This document shows, piece after piece, positions 63,560 to 64,000 of a DNA stretch of 64,000 nt; the stretch's first letter is position 1; every line of letters begins with the position of its first letter. Made by a program: the position numbers and the translations under genes. Location: contig OZ260100.1 of the NCBI GenBank assembly GCA_965284565.1, positions 806,001-870,000 of the forward strand, in the 5' to 3' direction. The notes under the pieces are model-generated. The model was not told the DNA's origin. It made no database searches and saw nothing but the letters and a program-made list of their open reading frames with translations. The stretch is from BRH-c54 sp965284565. GTDB taxonomy: Bacteria; Bacteroidota; Bacteroidia; Flavobacteriales_E; Vicingaceae.

Positions 63560-64000
63560 TTACTTTGTTAATCGGTTATATTGTTCTTGTGTAACTCTTC
63601 CATCACCTCCGCAGCTTGAACATTCGCCAAACTGTCCCGTGATATTATTTGTTCTTCGTCCCAATCCATTACAATGTGGACATGTATAATCCTGAGAAGA
63701 AACAGATTTATTTGTATTGGTTCTACTTGAGTAAGGAGACTTATACCCATCATTCATCCAAACGATACCAACAAAAAATATCAATAGGATGCTTGCACCT
63801 CTTCGGAATGGAACCACTAAACTTTCGTTGCTTTTTCTTGCCCACAAAGCCATAAGTCCACCACCAACTAAAACACAAAAAAGGAAAGAAAACACTCGCA
63901 TAAGAAAACTTCCACCTGCTTCTTTGCTTAATACAAAGAAGATTATGATTAAAGAAAAGATATTAATGCCAATAAATAGATAGGCATTTTTTGAATAAAC
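63560..64000 (-). CDS. Membrane protein with DnaJ-type CXXCXGXG zinc repeats (5' end beyond the window)
   Basis: The minus-strand frame stays open from the stop at 63560 through the window edge (147 codons). An internal ATG at 63901 would give a 113-residue protein, but the 33 codons before it encode another hydrophobic helix (YLFIGINIFSLIIIFFVL), so the real start is probably outside. Membrane helices follow (FSFLFCVLVGGGLMALW and ASILLIFFVGIVWM), then two DnaJ-like zinc motifs, CPHCNGLG and CSSCGGDG, near the C-terminus. The zinc repeat binds one Zn and unfolded peptides in DnaJ; there is no J-domain here. It is first in the operon with the two downstream envelope genes. Confidence 0.75.
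   Translation of the reverse strand, partial: VYSKNAYLFIGINIFSLIIIFFVLSKEAGGSFLMRVFSFLFCVLVGGGLMALWARKSNESLVVPFRRGASILLIFFVGIVWMNDGYKSPYSSRTNTNKSVSSQDYTCPHCNGLGRRTNNITGQFGECSSCGGDGRVTQEQYNRLTK

Overview
The window is a low-GC chromosomal stretch from a member of the Bacteroidota, most likely a Flavobacteriales-type marine or aquatic bacterium. The signs are two proteins with type IX secretion (T9SS) C-terminal sorting domains, several lipoproteins, promoters of the Bacteroidota sigma type (TTTG, 18-19 bp, TAnnTTTG), little use of Shine-Dalgarno sequences, and families typical of the phylum: RemB/Wzi-like barrels, DUF5777, DUF6132-like, a CzcA-TolC fusion and a SiaC-like protein.

Layout. Positions 1-4720 hold the tail of an unknown gene, dusB, a LolC/E-type permease, and a short redox operon (small membrane protein, di-heme peroxidase, DUF3365-type heme protein, thioredoxin). 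Positions 4801-9007 hold a WecA-type glycosyl-phosphate transferase between two paralogous outer-membrane barrels. Positions 9026-18855 hold a T9SS-secreted repeat protein with near-identical 153-bp tandem repeats, a giant alpha-2-macroglobulin lipoprotein and a VOC protein.

Positions 18860-31550 form a coherent block, all on the minus strand. A TetR regulator heads its own unit (membrane protein, His-rich lipoprotein, OsmC) followed by a TolC-adaptor-RND efflux set with a DUF2141 protein and a cytochrome c. Next come a T9SS-exported multicopper oxidase and an operon of three c-type cytochromes with a DUF5777 barrel. The same operator (AGTTAGT-N4-ACTWAC) lies on the predicted promoters of the tetR gene, the oxidase gene and the cytochrome-barrel operon. 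This suggests one regulon joining efflux, copper oxidase and surface electron transfer, and it is the main candidate for a little-described system here.

Positions 31569-38213 hold a GNAT enzyme, a small lipoprotein and a divalent-metal (CzcA-type) efflux set in which the RND pump is fused to its outer-membrane channel. Positions 38416-44812 are mostly housekeeping (CAP protein, gltX, folB, TPR protein, ligA, SiaC-like). Positions 44839-52132 are a fadNAE-type fatty acid beta-oxidation cluster with a MarR regulator. A YwqK-like lipoprotein and a GNAT gene sit between fadA and fadE, beside three REP-like palindromic repeats, one of which is translated as part of the GNAT N-terminus. Positions 52278-55489 encode three exported proteins (two beta-propellers and a TonB-C-like protein).

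After tRNA-Leu(CAA) at 55698 the content becomes accessory up to the window end. It includes an alpha/beta hydrolase and a tight four-gene unit ending in an IS1595-type transposase with an AT-hook insertion. It also includes a GC-richer intergenic stretch with several hairpins, a DUF2130 protein, an XRE regulator and uncharacterised lipoprotein or membrane proteins, the last of which runs off the end.
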